Below, piece after piece: positions 57,011-64,000 of a stretch of 64,000 nucleotides of DNA. The first letter of the stretch is position 1, and each line of letters opens with the position of its first letter. The notes beneath the pieces were generated by a model. That model saw only the letters and a list, made by a program, of their open reading frames with translations. It was not told the DNA's origin and ran no database searches. Origin of the DNA: RPQJ01 sp963744735 (lineage in GTDB: Bacteria; Pseudomonadota; Gammaproteobacteria; Steroidobacterales; Steroidobacteraceae); assembly GCA_963744735.1 (NCBI GenBank), contig CAVUVH010000017.1, forward strand, positions 1-64,000, read 5' to 3'. A program made the position numbers and the translations under genes.

Positions 57011-57235
57011 CTACTTCGCGAGTTCGCGCAGCGCGGCGCGACGCTTCTTCATGATCTTGCGGGCGGCCGTCATCTGCGATTCGAACTCGGGGTTGTACGG
57101 GGTCAATCGATAGCCGTCCGGGGACTCGGTCAGGTAGACCGCGTCGCCCTTGGCCAGCTTCAGGCGCGCCAGGACTTCCTTGGAGAAGACGACCCCGGCA
57201 GAGTTACCTACGGCGGTGAGCTTGAGTTTGATCAT
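57011..57235 (-). CDS. AbrB/MazE-type antitoxin
   Basis: An intact 74-residue swapped-hairpin AbrB-family protein. 'KLKLTAVGNSAGVVFSKEVL' and 'LKLAKGDAVYLTESPDGYRL' form the DNA-binding half, and the basic tail 'ARKIMKKRRAALRELAK' is the toxin-binding part. It should repress its own promoter and neutralise the Doc protein encoded next. The pairing of Doc with an AbrB-type antitoxin is a known variant of the phd-doc module. Confidence 0.9.
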   Translation of the reverse strand: MIKLKLTAVGNSAGVVFSKEVLARLKLAKGDAVYLTESPDGYRLTPYNPEFESQMTAARKIMKKRRAALRELAK

Positions 57236-57242
57236 GACGAAG

Positions 57243-57266
57243 ATGTTAGTACCAGAGTAATAACAT
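57243..57266 (-). promoter_or_regulatory. palindromic operator of the AbrB-Doc module
   Basis: ATGTTA and TAACAT form an interrupted inverted repeat separated by 12 bases, ending 7 bases before the antitoxin ATG. AbrB/MazE-type antitoxins bind such palindromes to autorepress. The surrounding AT content is raised compared with the flanks. Confidence 0.55.
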
Positions 57267-57630
57267 GGTCAAGGCGCCAAGCACCGCGGCGAGCGCGCCT
57301 GCAGCAACGCCCGCCGTTCGGCCGGCGTCGCCGCGAGTGCCGTCTTGCCAACTCGATCCATCACGCCCGGGAACGCTTCGCCAGGCGGGCCAGTGGTGCC
57401 ACGAAGTCGAAGGTGGCGAGGTAGCGGACTCGCGTGCCGTCCGCGAGTCGCCGACCAAGTCGTCGACCGGCAAGTCGGGTGGCTGCGCCACGGGCAAGTA
57501 TTTCTCGAACGCCGTCCTTGTTGCGCGCGGGCAGCGTTACGAGCTCGCAGACGTGGTCGAGACGTCCTGCGCCGTGGCCGACGGCCTGGTCCGGAAGAAC
57601 TACACCGGACACGTCACGCTGATGAAGTAA
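57265..57630 (+). CDS. hypothetical protein, uncertain coding status
   Basis: A 121-codon frame. The last ~65 codons look coding by composition ('GKYFSNAVLVARGQRYELAD', 'VVETSCAVADGLVRKNYTGH') and end ten bases or so before a strong terminator. The first ~50 codons are Ala/Pro-rich and less convincing; the opposite strand also shows a protein-like stretch there, 'DGTRVRYLATFDFVAPLARL'. The true gene may be shorter, frameshifted or on the other strand. No known domain was recognised. Confidence 0.35.
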   Translation: MVKAPSTAASAPAATPAVRPASPRVPSCQLDPSRPGTLRQAGQWCHEVEGGEVADSRAVRESPTKSSTGKSGGCATGKYFSNAVLVARGQRYELADVVETSCAVADGLVRKNYTGHVTLMK

Positions 57631-57654
57631 TCGTCGTCCATGCCCGGGCGACAC

Positions 57655-57684
57655 GAAGCCCGGCACCCGCCGGGCTTCTCTGTT
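57655..57684 (+). terminator. intrinsic-type terminator hairpin
   Basis: A perfect 10-base stem, GAAGCCCGGC/GCCGGGCTTC, with an ACCC loop is followed by TCTGTTTCTG. The symmetrical stem could serve both strands, but the T-rich stretch fits the plus strand. Confidence 0.7.
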
Positions 57685-57867
57685 TCTGCAGGCAGATTCC
57701 ATCGTTCTCGCGCGCTCCGGCGTCATGCTGGCAAGCCCGCTGGTGGGTCACTGCTGGATTTGTGACGTGTTGCACCAGATTTGTGGTTGCCCTGCTGGCT
57801 CGTTCCTTGTACAGCAGGCGGTGCAGGGGGAAGCTGAGCATGCGTGGGAGGTCCGGAGGGAACGCCG

Positions 57868-58810
57868 ATGCTGAACATGGATCCGATCACGCTACGCACT
57901 GCACTCGCGCAGCTGGAACAGGCCACGCGCGACCACGTCGAGTGGCACGAGAATCTGCTTCGCGCGATCGTCTGCAGACTGCCGTTCAATCCGAACGAGA
58001 TGGCGGAGGACGCGCACCTCAATTGCCGGTTTGGCCGATGGTATTACGAGCGAGCACCCGCCGAGCTGTGGGGGCAGCCGGTCTTCGCGACGATCGGCGG
58101 GGAGCACGAGCGCCTGCATCGGGCTGCCGCGCGGCTGCTGCGCGAGGTGGCGGCGGATGCGCCCATCATCCGTGAGGACTTTGAAGACCTGCTTGCGGGA
58201 CTGGGGGAGCTGCGCCTCAAGCTTGACTTGCTGCGGGACGAGATCGCCAACACGTTGCGGAACCGCGATGCGCTGACCGGCGCCTACGACCGCGCCGAGA
58301 TGCTGCCGCGGCTGCGTGAGTGGCACGAGCTGGCGAAGCGGCAGCGTGCAGCCGTGCTGCATCGTCTTCATGGACCTCGACCACTTCAAGGAAGTCAACG
58401 ACCGCTACGGTCACGGCACGGGCGACGAGGTTCTGGCCTGCGTCATTCGACACCTCAGCCACTGCCTGCGGCCCTATGACAAGGTGTTTCGCTACGGTGG
58501 TGATGAATTCCTGATCTGCCTGCCCGGGGCGGATCTGGCGATTGGCCAGACGGTGATCAAGCGCGTCCGCGAGAGCCTTGCCAGCCAGCCGCTGGTGGTC
58601 GGTCCCGAAGGCATCGCACTGCCGGTGACCGCGTCGTTCGGGCTCGCGTTGCTGGACCCGGAGGTCAGCGTGGAGGACTCGATCGAGCGCGCCGACCAGG
58701 CCTTGCTGCTGGCGAAGACGGCGGGAAGAAATCGTGCGATCAGCTGGGATCCCAACGTCACGACCGGCACGCGACTGCCGCGCCTGCGGATCGAGGATGT
58801 GCAGGGATAG
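57868..58810 (+). CDS. zinc-sensing diguanylate cyclase, DgcZ-like (one frameshift)
   Basis: A ~313-residue cytosolic enzyme making cyclic di-GMP. The N-terminal CZB domain carries the four zinc ligands in DgcZ order: His23 ('RDHVEWHENLL'), Cys53 ('HLNCRFGRWYY'), His80 and His84 ('GEHERLHRAA'). The C-terminal GGDEF domain has 'FMDLDHFKEVNDRYGHGTGD' and the intact active-site loop 'VFRYGGDEFLICLPGA'. In E. coli DgcZ, bound zinc inhibits cyclase activity; the same control is inferred here. One shift near 58355 lies between the domains. GGAGGGAA precedes ATG 57868. Confidence 0.9.
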
Positions 58811-58822
58811 AGCGCTGCGGAT

Positions 58823-58895
58823 CAACGCAGACCGAAGAACGAAGCACGGCAACGATGACGACGATGGCGCCGATGATGTAGATGAGCCTGTTCAT
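58823..58895 (-). CDS. tiny membrane protein (one base missing)
   Basis: A ~24-residue hydrophobic protein, MNRLIYIIGAIVVIVAVL followed, after restoring one base, by FFGLR and TGA. The sequence resembles a recurrent proteobacterial miniprotein type with a single transmembrane helix and a short basic C-terminus. GGGA precedes the ATG by a good distance. Function unknown. Confidence 0.55.
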
Positions 58896-59062
58896 ATGTA
58901 GTCCCTTTGTGTGGGCTACAGGCGCGAATCGATAGGACCGCTTAACCTGTGCGCCCATGACAAGCGTATCGATCGCGGCCAGGAGACTCCGTACGGTGGC
59001 GCGCATTGCGTCCTCGCTGTCGAACCCTTGCCGGGGCGACCAGCGAATACGATCCGAGCGAT

Positions 59063-59146
59063 TCAGAGTACTGCGAACCGCATCATGGCGACGCCCGCGA
59101 TGCCGACGCCCCAGATCGCCGCGACGAGTTGGAGCAGGGTGGTCAT
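59063..59146 (-). CDS. tiny membrane protein
   Basis: A 27-residue frame, 'MTTLLQLVAAIWGVGIAGVA' then MMRFAVL, forming one transmembrane helix. An AGGA-like ribosome-binding site stands upstream of the ATG. It lies upstream of the other miniprotein on the same strand (167 bases between them), so they may share a transcript. Function unknown. Confidence 0.45.
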   Translation of the reverse strand: MTTLLQLVAAIWGVGIAGVAMMRFAVL

Positions 59147-59280
59147 GGGGTCCTCGTGTGAGAGTCCGGTCGGCGAGTTCGGAAGTCCAGCGTCATCCGG
59201 GCACGCGGCTTGGATCGGGTGCACACCTCCAGGCGCCAGGATCGACACGCACCTCCTCGATGCCCGCAAGGACGGACCTC

Positions 59281-59490
59281 ATGCAGACCCTCATCGACAC
59301 ATTGCGCACGGCGGGGCGACCTGGAACGGATCGGTCAATCGCGAGCAGATGCGGGACTGCGTGAACCTGATGGGGAAGCTGGTGCCGCTGGTCATCGAGG
59401 TGATGATGGATCACCCGGGGACGCTGTGGGGGGATGAGATTTGGTGGCGGAATGACGGTCGTGGTTGTCGTCATGACCAGGTCGAACATC
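59281..59490 (+). other. possible gene fragment cut by the homopolymer tract
   Basis: The plus strand reads 'MQTLIDTLRT' and, after a shift, 'REQMRDCVNLMGKLVPLVIE' and 'VMMDHPGTLWGDE', which looks like a helical protein, before running into the poly-A/poly-G tract. It has no recognised domain. If the tract is a join artefact the rest of the gene may be missing. The remaining sequence between 58896 and 59280 holds only the two miniproteins and no other gene that I can support. Confidence 0.25.
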
Positions 59491-59550
<60 letters not shown>

Positions 59551-59615
59551 TGGCGACCGGGGGACAGGAAGGGGTTGCCAGACTCTGCCCGCGCGCGGAT
59601 CATCGTGTCGTGAGC

Positions 59616-61109
59616 ATGTCATTTTCAGACACGGTTTGCGTCTTCTGGCGGCGGCTGTTGCCGCTCTACGCGGCGCTGACGCTGCTGGTGGCCTGCGGTC
59701 GGCCGGTCGATGCGCCGCAAAAGAACGTCGTCGACACCGCGGCGCGTAACGATGGCGATGCGATCGTGGCGAGCATCGGCGGACGCGTCATCACCGCCTC
59801 GCAAGCAGACGCGCCGCTGCAACTCGCGTTGCATGACCTCGAGATGCAGGAATACCGGCTGCGCCGGCAGGCGCTGGAAGCCGAGCTGCTTGCGTGCGCT
59901 TCAGTCTGAGGCGGTGCGAGCCGAACTGCGGAGATCCTGCTGGTACCCCCTGCGCCGCCACGCCTGGACGTCGAGGCCGATCCGGCTTCGTACACGACCG
60001 ACCGAGGACGCGCCGGTTACCGTGGTCGCGTTCTGCAATTTCGAGTCGCCTCACTGCGCGCGGCTGCAGATAACGCTGTCACAGGTCCTGCCACTGTTTC
60101 CCGGTGGCGTGCGCTACGCGGAGCGCGACTTGCCGCTTGCGTTTCACCGGCACGCCGGCAAGGCCGCGGAAGCCGCCCACTGTGCGTCGGACCAGGGAGG
60201 TTACTGGCGTTTTCACGACATTCTTTATGCGACGAGCGGTGTACCGGATCGCGCGGCGCTCGACAGTTCCGCACGTCGAGCAAATCTCGAGATGAACCGT
60301 TTTGCCGAGTGCCTCGACGGCGACCAGCAAGCTGCGACGGTGGCAGCGGATGCGGCGCGGCGAAGTCGCTGGGGCTGTCCGTCGTTCCTGCCGTGTTCGT
60401 CAATGGCCTCTATGCCAGTCCTGACGTGCAGCCATCGGACCTGATATGGCTGATCGAGCTCGAACTGGCAGCGCGCGGCATTGCTTCGCCGCGACGGGTC
60501 GAGGCTCGAGTCGCATCATCCGTGCCCATGGAACTGCGAGGACTGATTACATCGTCCCAGGCCGGCCAGGGCCTCGCGTTGCTGGCGCCATCCACCGCGC
60601 CGGAACAGTCGCACGCCTTTCGCGAAGGCGATGCCATCTCGACCGGTCTCGTGCTGCGCCGCATGACCGACCACGGCATCGAGATGATGCGGGAAGGCCG
60701 GGTCGAACGGGTGGGCTGGGACACGTATGGGCGTCCGCGAAACCGGTTGCGGCGCCGCGCGGCTGATGCCATGGTTGTGACGCCACATCGCGCCATGCCG
60801 GTGACGCTGGACCGCGGCCAGGTACTGATGCTGCTGTCGGACAGGATCGGGTTGACCGAAGCCCTGCAGCCGGTGCCGATGACCACTGACGGTTACCATC
60901 AGCTCCGCGTGCAGACGGTCGCTCCCGGGAGCCTGTACGAGCTGCTCGGCTTTCAGCCCGGCGACGTGATTCTCAGCGTCAACGAGCAACCGGTGCACGA
61001 GGCGTCGAATCCGCTGTGGGACGCCCTGGAGAAGGAAGGCGAGGTCCGCGTCCGGGTGATTCGGAGCGGGGGCCTCGCCAAGCACTTCACCTACCGGTTC
61101 GGCGACTGA
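59616..61109 (+). CDS. lipoprotein with DsbA-like thioredoxin and C-terminal PDZ domain (frameshifted)
   Basis: A ~495-residue exported lipoprotein (lipobox LLVAC). A short SurA-N-like region 'ASIGGRVITASQADAPLQLA' follows. After shifts near 59895-60010 comes a DsbA/thioredoxin-4-like domain: 'TVVAFCNFESPHCARLQITL', 'AGKAAEAAHCASDQGGYWRF' and 'LGLSVVPAVFVNGLY' with the cis-Pro. The active-site CxxC is SPHC, so only one catalytic Cys remains. The C-terminal third includes a GspC/PDZ module, 'QTVAPGSLYELLGFQPGDVI', ending 'GLAKHFTYRFGD'. Such an enzyme could act as a periplasmic chaperone or isomerase-like protein rather than an oxidase. Another shift lies near 60360. Confidence 0.75.
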
Positions 61110-61121
61110 TCCCGTCCTCGC

Positions 61122-62429
61122 CTACTTGTACGGGTTCCGGCCCCAGATGATCTCGGACAGCTTGTTCTGCCCCTGGATGCTGGGGTGGAAGCAGTCGCCG
61201 CCATTGATGTCACTCGCCTGGAAGCTGTAGCTGCCCACGGATGCGTTCGTCGTGGGATCGAATTCAGCGACGACTTCGACACCCGTCGTTGTCGCGCGCG
61301 CGTTGTATTCGCCCGCAAGCACGACCAGCTTGTCGTTGTAGGCCCGCTGCTTTGCACCGATGGCGGAAAGCCGGGTGGCCAGGTCGCCACCGTCCGCCGT
61401 GGCGATTCGGCAGACGTCATAGCTCGCCCAGAAGTTCTGGCAGTTGACTGACCGCCGGACGCTGTCTGCTTCGCGATGCCCGCCGCCCGCAGGTCCTGTA
61501 CGCGGGGCACGCTGACCAGCATGACCGTCGAACCATCGGGCAGCCGGTGACCAGCGTCTCGAGCCCGGTACGTACGGCCGTCTCCCACACGGCGTCCGTG
61601 TAGAGGTCGTTCACGGTCGCGCGGTTGCAGATGTCGTTGCCACCCAGTTCGACGAAGACGCGCGTCGGCTGCGTGGCGGCGCTGACGATCGCGCTGGCCT
61701 GCGTCGCGAAGTTGTTCTTCGTCGCGTCGGTCATCTCGGAGCCCGACGCGGACGCGGCCTTGCCGCCGGTGACCTGTGAATCGAGCTGGATGTAGCGATC
61801 GACGATACTGGTCACCGCGGTGCTCGAACCGTCGAGGAACGAGTTGGCCGGCTGTTCGCCGCCGCCGTAGCAGAGGAAATCGAACAAGCCGGTGTTGGAC
61901 GAACACGAGGCGTTATAGCCCTGCATGATGCTGTCGCCGGCGCCCTCGACCCGGCGCACCGACGCCAGTGCCTGCAGGCCGCTGCCGGTCAGTGGGACCG
62001 TGACTGTCGGCCGTTGCTGGCGTTCGAGGTGATGACGAGGTTTGCAGTGAAGGTGCCGGTCCGGCCGGGCTGAATCGCACGCTGACCGTGCAACTCGCGG
62101 CCGGTGCCAGGGTCGTGGCACAGGTCGTGGTGTGTGGGAACGACGGGCGTCAGCCCGGATTTCGTGATGCCGGTGAACTGCAGGTTCGCCCGGCCGGTGT
62201 TGCTGATGGTCACGGACTTGGCCGCGCTGGTCGTGCCAAGGCGCTGTTCACCGAACGACACGCTCGACGGCGTCACCGAGATGGCCGGCAACTTCGTGCC
62301 GCCACCGCCACCACCACCGCCGGCTTGGCCGCCTCGGCGAGGCCCGCGAAGGTCATTGAGCCCGCCAGCAGAACCAGTGCCGCGCACTTGCCCGCGGACA
62401 GGCTGCCACGCACGCGTTTCGGTCTTCAT
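61122..62429 (-). CDS. secreted SGNH/GDSL hydrolase with N-terminal beta-sandwich (frameshifted)
   Basis: A ~435-residue exported esterase. A signal peptide (after a shift, 'CAALVLLAGSMTFAGLAEAA') leads to an eight-glycine linker, then an ASPM/SPD-2/HYDIN-like beta-sandwich ('SVTPSSVSFGEQRLGTTSAA', 'KSVTISNTGRANLQFTGIT'). The catalytic domain has GDS in 'GAGDSIMQGYNASC' (nucleophile Ser), 'VFVELGGNDICNRATVNDLY' (block III Gly-Asn) and 'DCFHPSIQGQNKLSEIIWG' (catalytic Asp and His). Cys are numerous, suggesting disulfides outside the cytosol. Shifts lie near 62395, 62320, 62100, 62010, 61545 and 61440. Probably a lipase or acyl esterase; substrate unknown. Confidence 0.85.
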
Positions 62430-62578
62430 GAGGTTCCCCCCTCTTGTTCTGGACTTGACGCCTTGCGCAGCATACCTCAGTCCGGCCAGGGGCGCACGTG
62501 CCGCGGAACATCCACCGGCCGGGCTGGCGCGCCACGGCCATGGCAGCGCGGGTTGGCACGCAAGACGTGCATTTCGCC

Positions 62579-62597
62579 GTCGCGAGCACTTCGCGAC
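62579..62597 (-). terminator. hairpin downstream of ppk2
   Basis: A seven-base perfect stem, GTCGCGA/TCGCGAC, with a five-base loop lies 7 bases past the ppk2 stop on the minus strand. No T-run follows, so terminator function is uncertain. The 175-base gap 62430-62604 holds nothing else I recognise. Confidence 0.3.
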
Positions 62598-62604
62598 AGG
62601 GAGA

Positions 62605-63517
62605 TCAGTAGATCTCCGGAACCCAGCGCTGGCTCGATTTCTTCGGCCGCTGGTAGCCGGCGTCGGGTTGGCGCGCGGGAGCTCGATTTCGACCGGGGTC
62701 AGGTCCTTGTAGGGGATCTGGTCGCAGGAGGTGGGCGATGCAGTTCAGGCGGGCGCGCTTCTTGTTGTCGGCGTCGACGATGTGCCAGGGGGTCGCTTGC
62801 GGTCGGTGTGCTTGAGCATCACGTCCTTGGCCCGGGAGTACTCGACCCAGTGCTTGCGCGACTCCAGGTCCATCGGGCTCAGCTTCCAGCGCTTGATCGG
62901 GTTGTGCATGCGCTCGCTGAAGCGCCGCTCCTGCTCCTCGTCGCTGACGGAGAACCAGTACTTGATCAGGACGATGCCCGAGCGCACCAGCATCTCCTCG
63001 AACACCGGGCAGGAGCGCAGGAATTCCTTGTACTCCTCGTCGGTGCAGAAGCCCATGACGCGCTCGACGCCGGCGCGGTTGTACCAGCTGCGGTCGAACA
63101 GGACGATCTCGCCGCGCGCCGGCAGGTGCTGCGACGTAGCGCTGGAAGTACCACTGCCTGCGCTCGCGCTCGGTGGGCGTGCCGAGAGCGACGATGCGGC
63201 AGACGCGCGGGTTGAGGCACTCGGTGATGCGCTTGATGACGCCGCCCTTGCCGGCCGCGTCGCGGCCTTCGAAGATGACGCAGACCTTGAGGCCCTGCAG
63301 CCGCACCCACTCCTGGAGCTTGATCAGCTCGAACTGCAGGCGCGCGAGTTCATCGACGTACCGGTAGTTGCGCGGCGCCCGTGTCGGGGGTCCGCCCGGC
63401 CCAACGACGCGCCAGCGGCCCTCGGCGGCAACGATTTCCTCGGCGTCGCGGCGGAGCTCGCCCGCATGTGGCGTCGACTGGGTCCTTGCCCTTTGCAACC
63501 TGCCGGCGTTTTTTCAT
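62605..63517 (-). CDS. ppk2: polyphosphate kinase 2 (frameshifted)
   Basis: A ~300-residue PPK2 enzyme that phosphorylates nucleotides with polyphosphate or the reverse. The basic start 'MKKRRQVAKGKDPVDA' has an AGGA ribosome-binding site. Walker A is 'VCVIFEGRDAAGKGGVIKRI', the lid is 'LNPRVCRIVALGTPTERER', then 'YFQRYVA', and after shifts 'EIVLFDRSWYNRAGVERVMG' (Walker B), 'RRFSERMHNPIKRWKLSPMD' and 'ATPWHIVDADNKKRARLNCI'. It fits class I PPK2 of ~300 residues with C-terminal 'SSQRWVPEIY'. Shifts lie near 63470, 63130, 62795 and 62715. The ATG overlaps the upstream TPR gene's TGA (ATGA). Confidence 0.9.
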
Positions 63518-64000
63518 CGCGATCCTGTCCCTCGGTGTCTACCGCGATTTGTGTGCACGGCAATGCCAGCTAACGTAGTTCCGATGCGCTTCACCAGGTC
63601 GGCGTATCGCGGGTCGCCCCGCAGCGGCTCGTAGCCCGGATCGAGGTGCAGGTAGATCAGGCCGGCCGAGCGCGCCTGGTAGGCGCGCTCGAGTGCCTCG
63701 AAGGCGCGGTCGAGGTCGCCGACGGCGGCGTGCCCCATCGCCAGGTACTCGGCGCGCACGTACTGCTGCCGCGATTCGCTCTCGAGCCGCGCCAGGATCT
63801 CCTCCGCCTCCTCCCGCCGGCCGAGCGCCGCGAGGGCCCGGACGATCATCGCATCGTAGGAACGCACCGCCGTGTCGAGGCCTGGCCGCGCTGGAACCAG
63901 TCGAGTGCCGTTCCGCGTCGCCCATCGCGAGATAGCGCGGACCCGACGAACATGAAGCCGCGGCCGTACTTCTCGTCGATCTCGAACGTCTCCTCGCCCT
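63514..64000 (-). CDS. TPR-repeat protein, C-terminal part (truncated by window end)
   Basis: The last ~160 codons of a gene that begins beyond the window. Helical pairs typical of TPR are visible: 'SYDAMIVRALAALGRREEAE', 'YVRAEYLAMGHAAVGDLDRA' and 'FEALERAYQARSAGLIYLHL', ending 'DPGYEPLRGDPRYADLVKRI' and a basic tail. That ending is the usual finish of TPR tails on adenylate cyclases, winged-helix regulators and Ser/Thr kinases. One shift lies near 63900. The stop overlaps the ppk2 start by four bases. Confidence 0.7.
   Translation of the reverse strand, partial: GRGDVRDRREVRPRLHVRRVRAISRWATRNGTRLVPARPGLDTAVRSYDAMIVRALAALGRREEAEEILARLESESRQQYVRAEYLAMGHAAVGDLDRAFEALERAYQARSAGLIYLHLDPGYEPLRGDPRYADLVKRIGTTLAGIAVHTNRGRHRGTGSR

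Noticed and set aside
57361..57726. Minus-strand frame opposite the hypothetical gene at 57265-57630
   Set aside because: Only a short stretch near its end looks protein-like and no start with a ribosome-binding site was found; kept only as an alternative in the feature note.

Overview
The window is high-GC DNA, most likely from an environmental gammaproteobacterium of the Xanthomonadales/Steroidobacterales/Nevskiales kind. This is inferred from gene content: fused ThrA followed by ThrB and ThrC, DUF2058, SelO, an AmpG-like permease and an HvfABC/bufferin set. No rRNA, tRNA, CRISPR array, insertion sequence or phage gene was seen. Base-level quality is uneven. Many conserved genes carry single-base frameshifts, very densely at 28.3-32.5 kb, while 39.4-49.5 kb reads cleanly. 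A run of 16 A followed by 38 G at 59.49 kb looks like a read or assembly artefact. Frameshifts are therefore treated as probable consensus errors, and gene spans are given across them.

Layout. 0-3.5 kb: the end of a LysR regulator, then an arsenic operon (arsR, arsC, acr3) that continues into a translationally coupled ATP-grasp gene. 3.5-10.6 kb: a secreted-protein module. A five-gene operon on the minus strand encodes an outer-membrane barrel and two copies of a DUF2092 plus small signature protein pair; one small protein carries elastin-like repeats. A divergent AraC regulator and an exported formylglycine sulfatase lie beside it. 10.6-22.3 kb: catabolism and transport (lipoprotein amidohydrolase, two unrelated homocysteine methyltransferases, an M20D hydrolase with AbgT permease, AmpG-like MFS, SDR, esterase, SelO). 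22.3-25.1 kb: a bufferin-type RiPP operon (precursor, DUF692, DUF2063). 25.1-33.2 kb: TerB, ParA, a MobA-like transferase, the threonine operon and a NERD-domain protein.

33.3-38.0 kb holds the most striking locus: a SIR2-TIR protein whose stop overlaps the start of a membrane-anchored STAND ATPase with a long helical-repeat tail. It has the architecture of a nucleotide-depleting defence or signalling pair. 38-51 kb is mostly housekeeping: dipeptidase, TatD, a four-gene ABC exporter, a YgjP-type protease, KynA, DAHP synthase, DUF2058, peroxiredoxin, MAPEG and two multi-pass membrane proteins. 51-64 kb is accessory: an FN3/PQQ-type/cytochrome c lipoprotein, an HD protein, an epimerase, a Doc/AbrB toxin-antitoxin pair with a palindromic operator, a DgcZ-like zinc-sensing diguanylate cyclase, two tiny membrane proteins, a thioredoxin-like/PDZ lipoprotein, a secreted SGNH hydrolase, PPK2 and a truncated TPR protein.

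The genes suggest an organism equipped for metal and arsenic stress, extracellular or periplasmic hydrolysis of sulfated compounds, and immunity-like NAD signalling. Functions come from motifs and family knowledge read by eye; no database search was possible.
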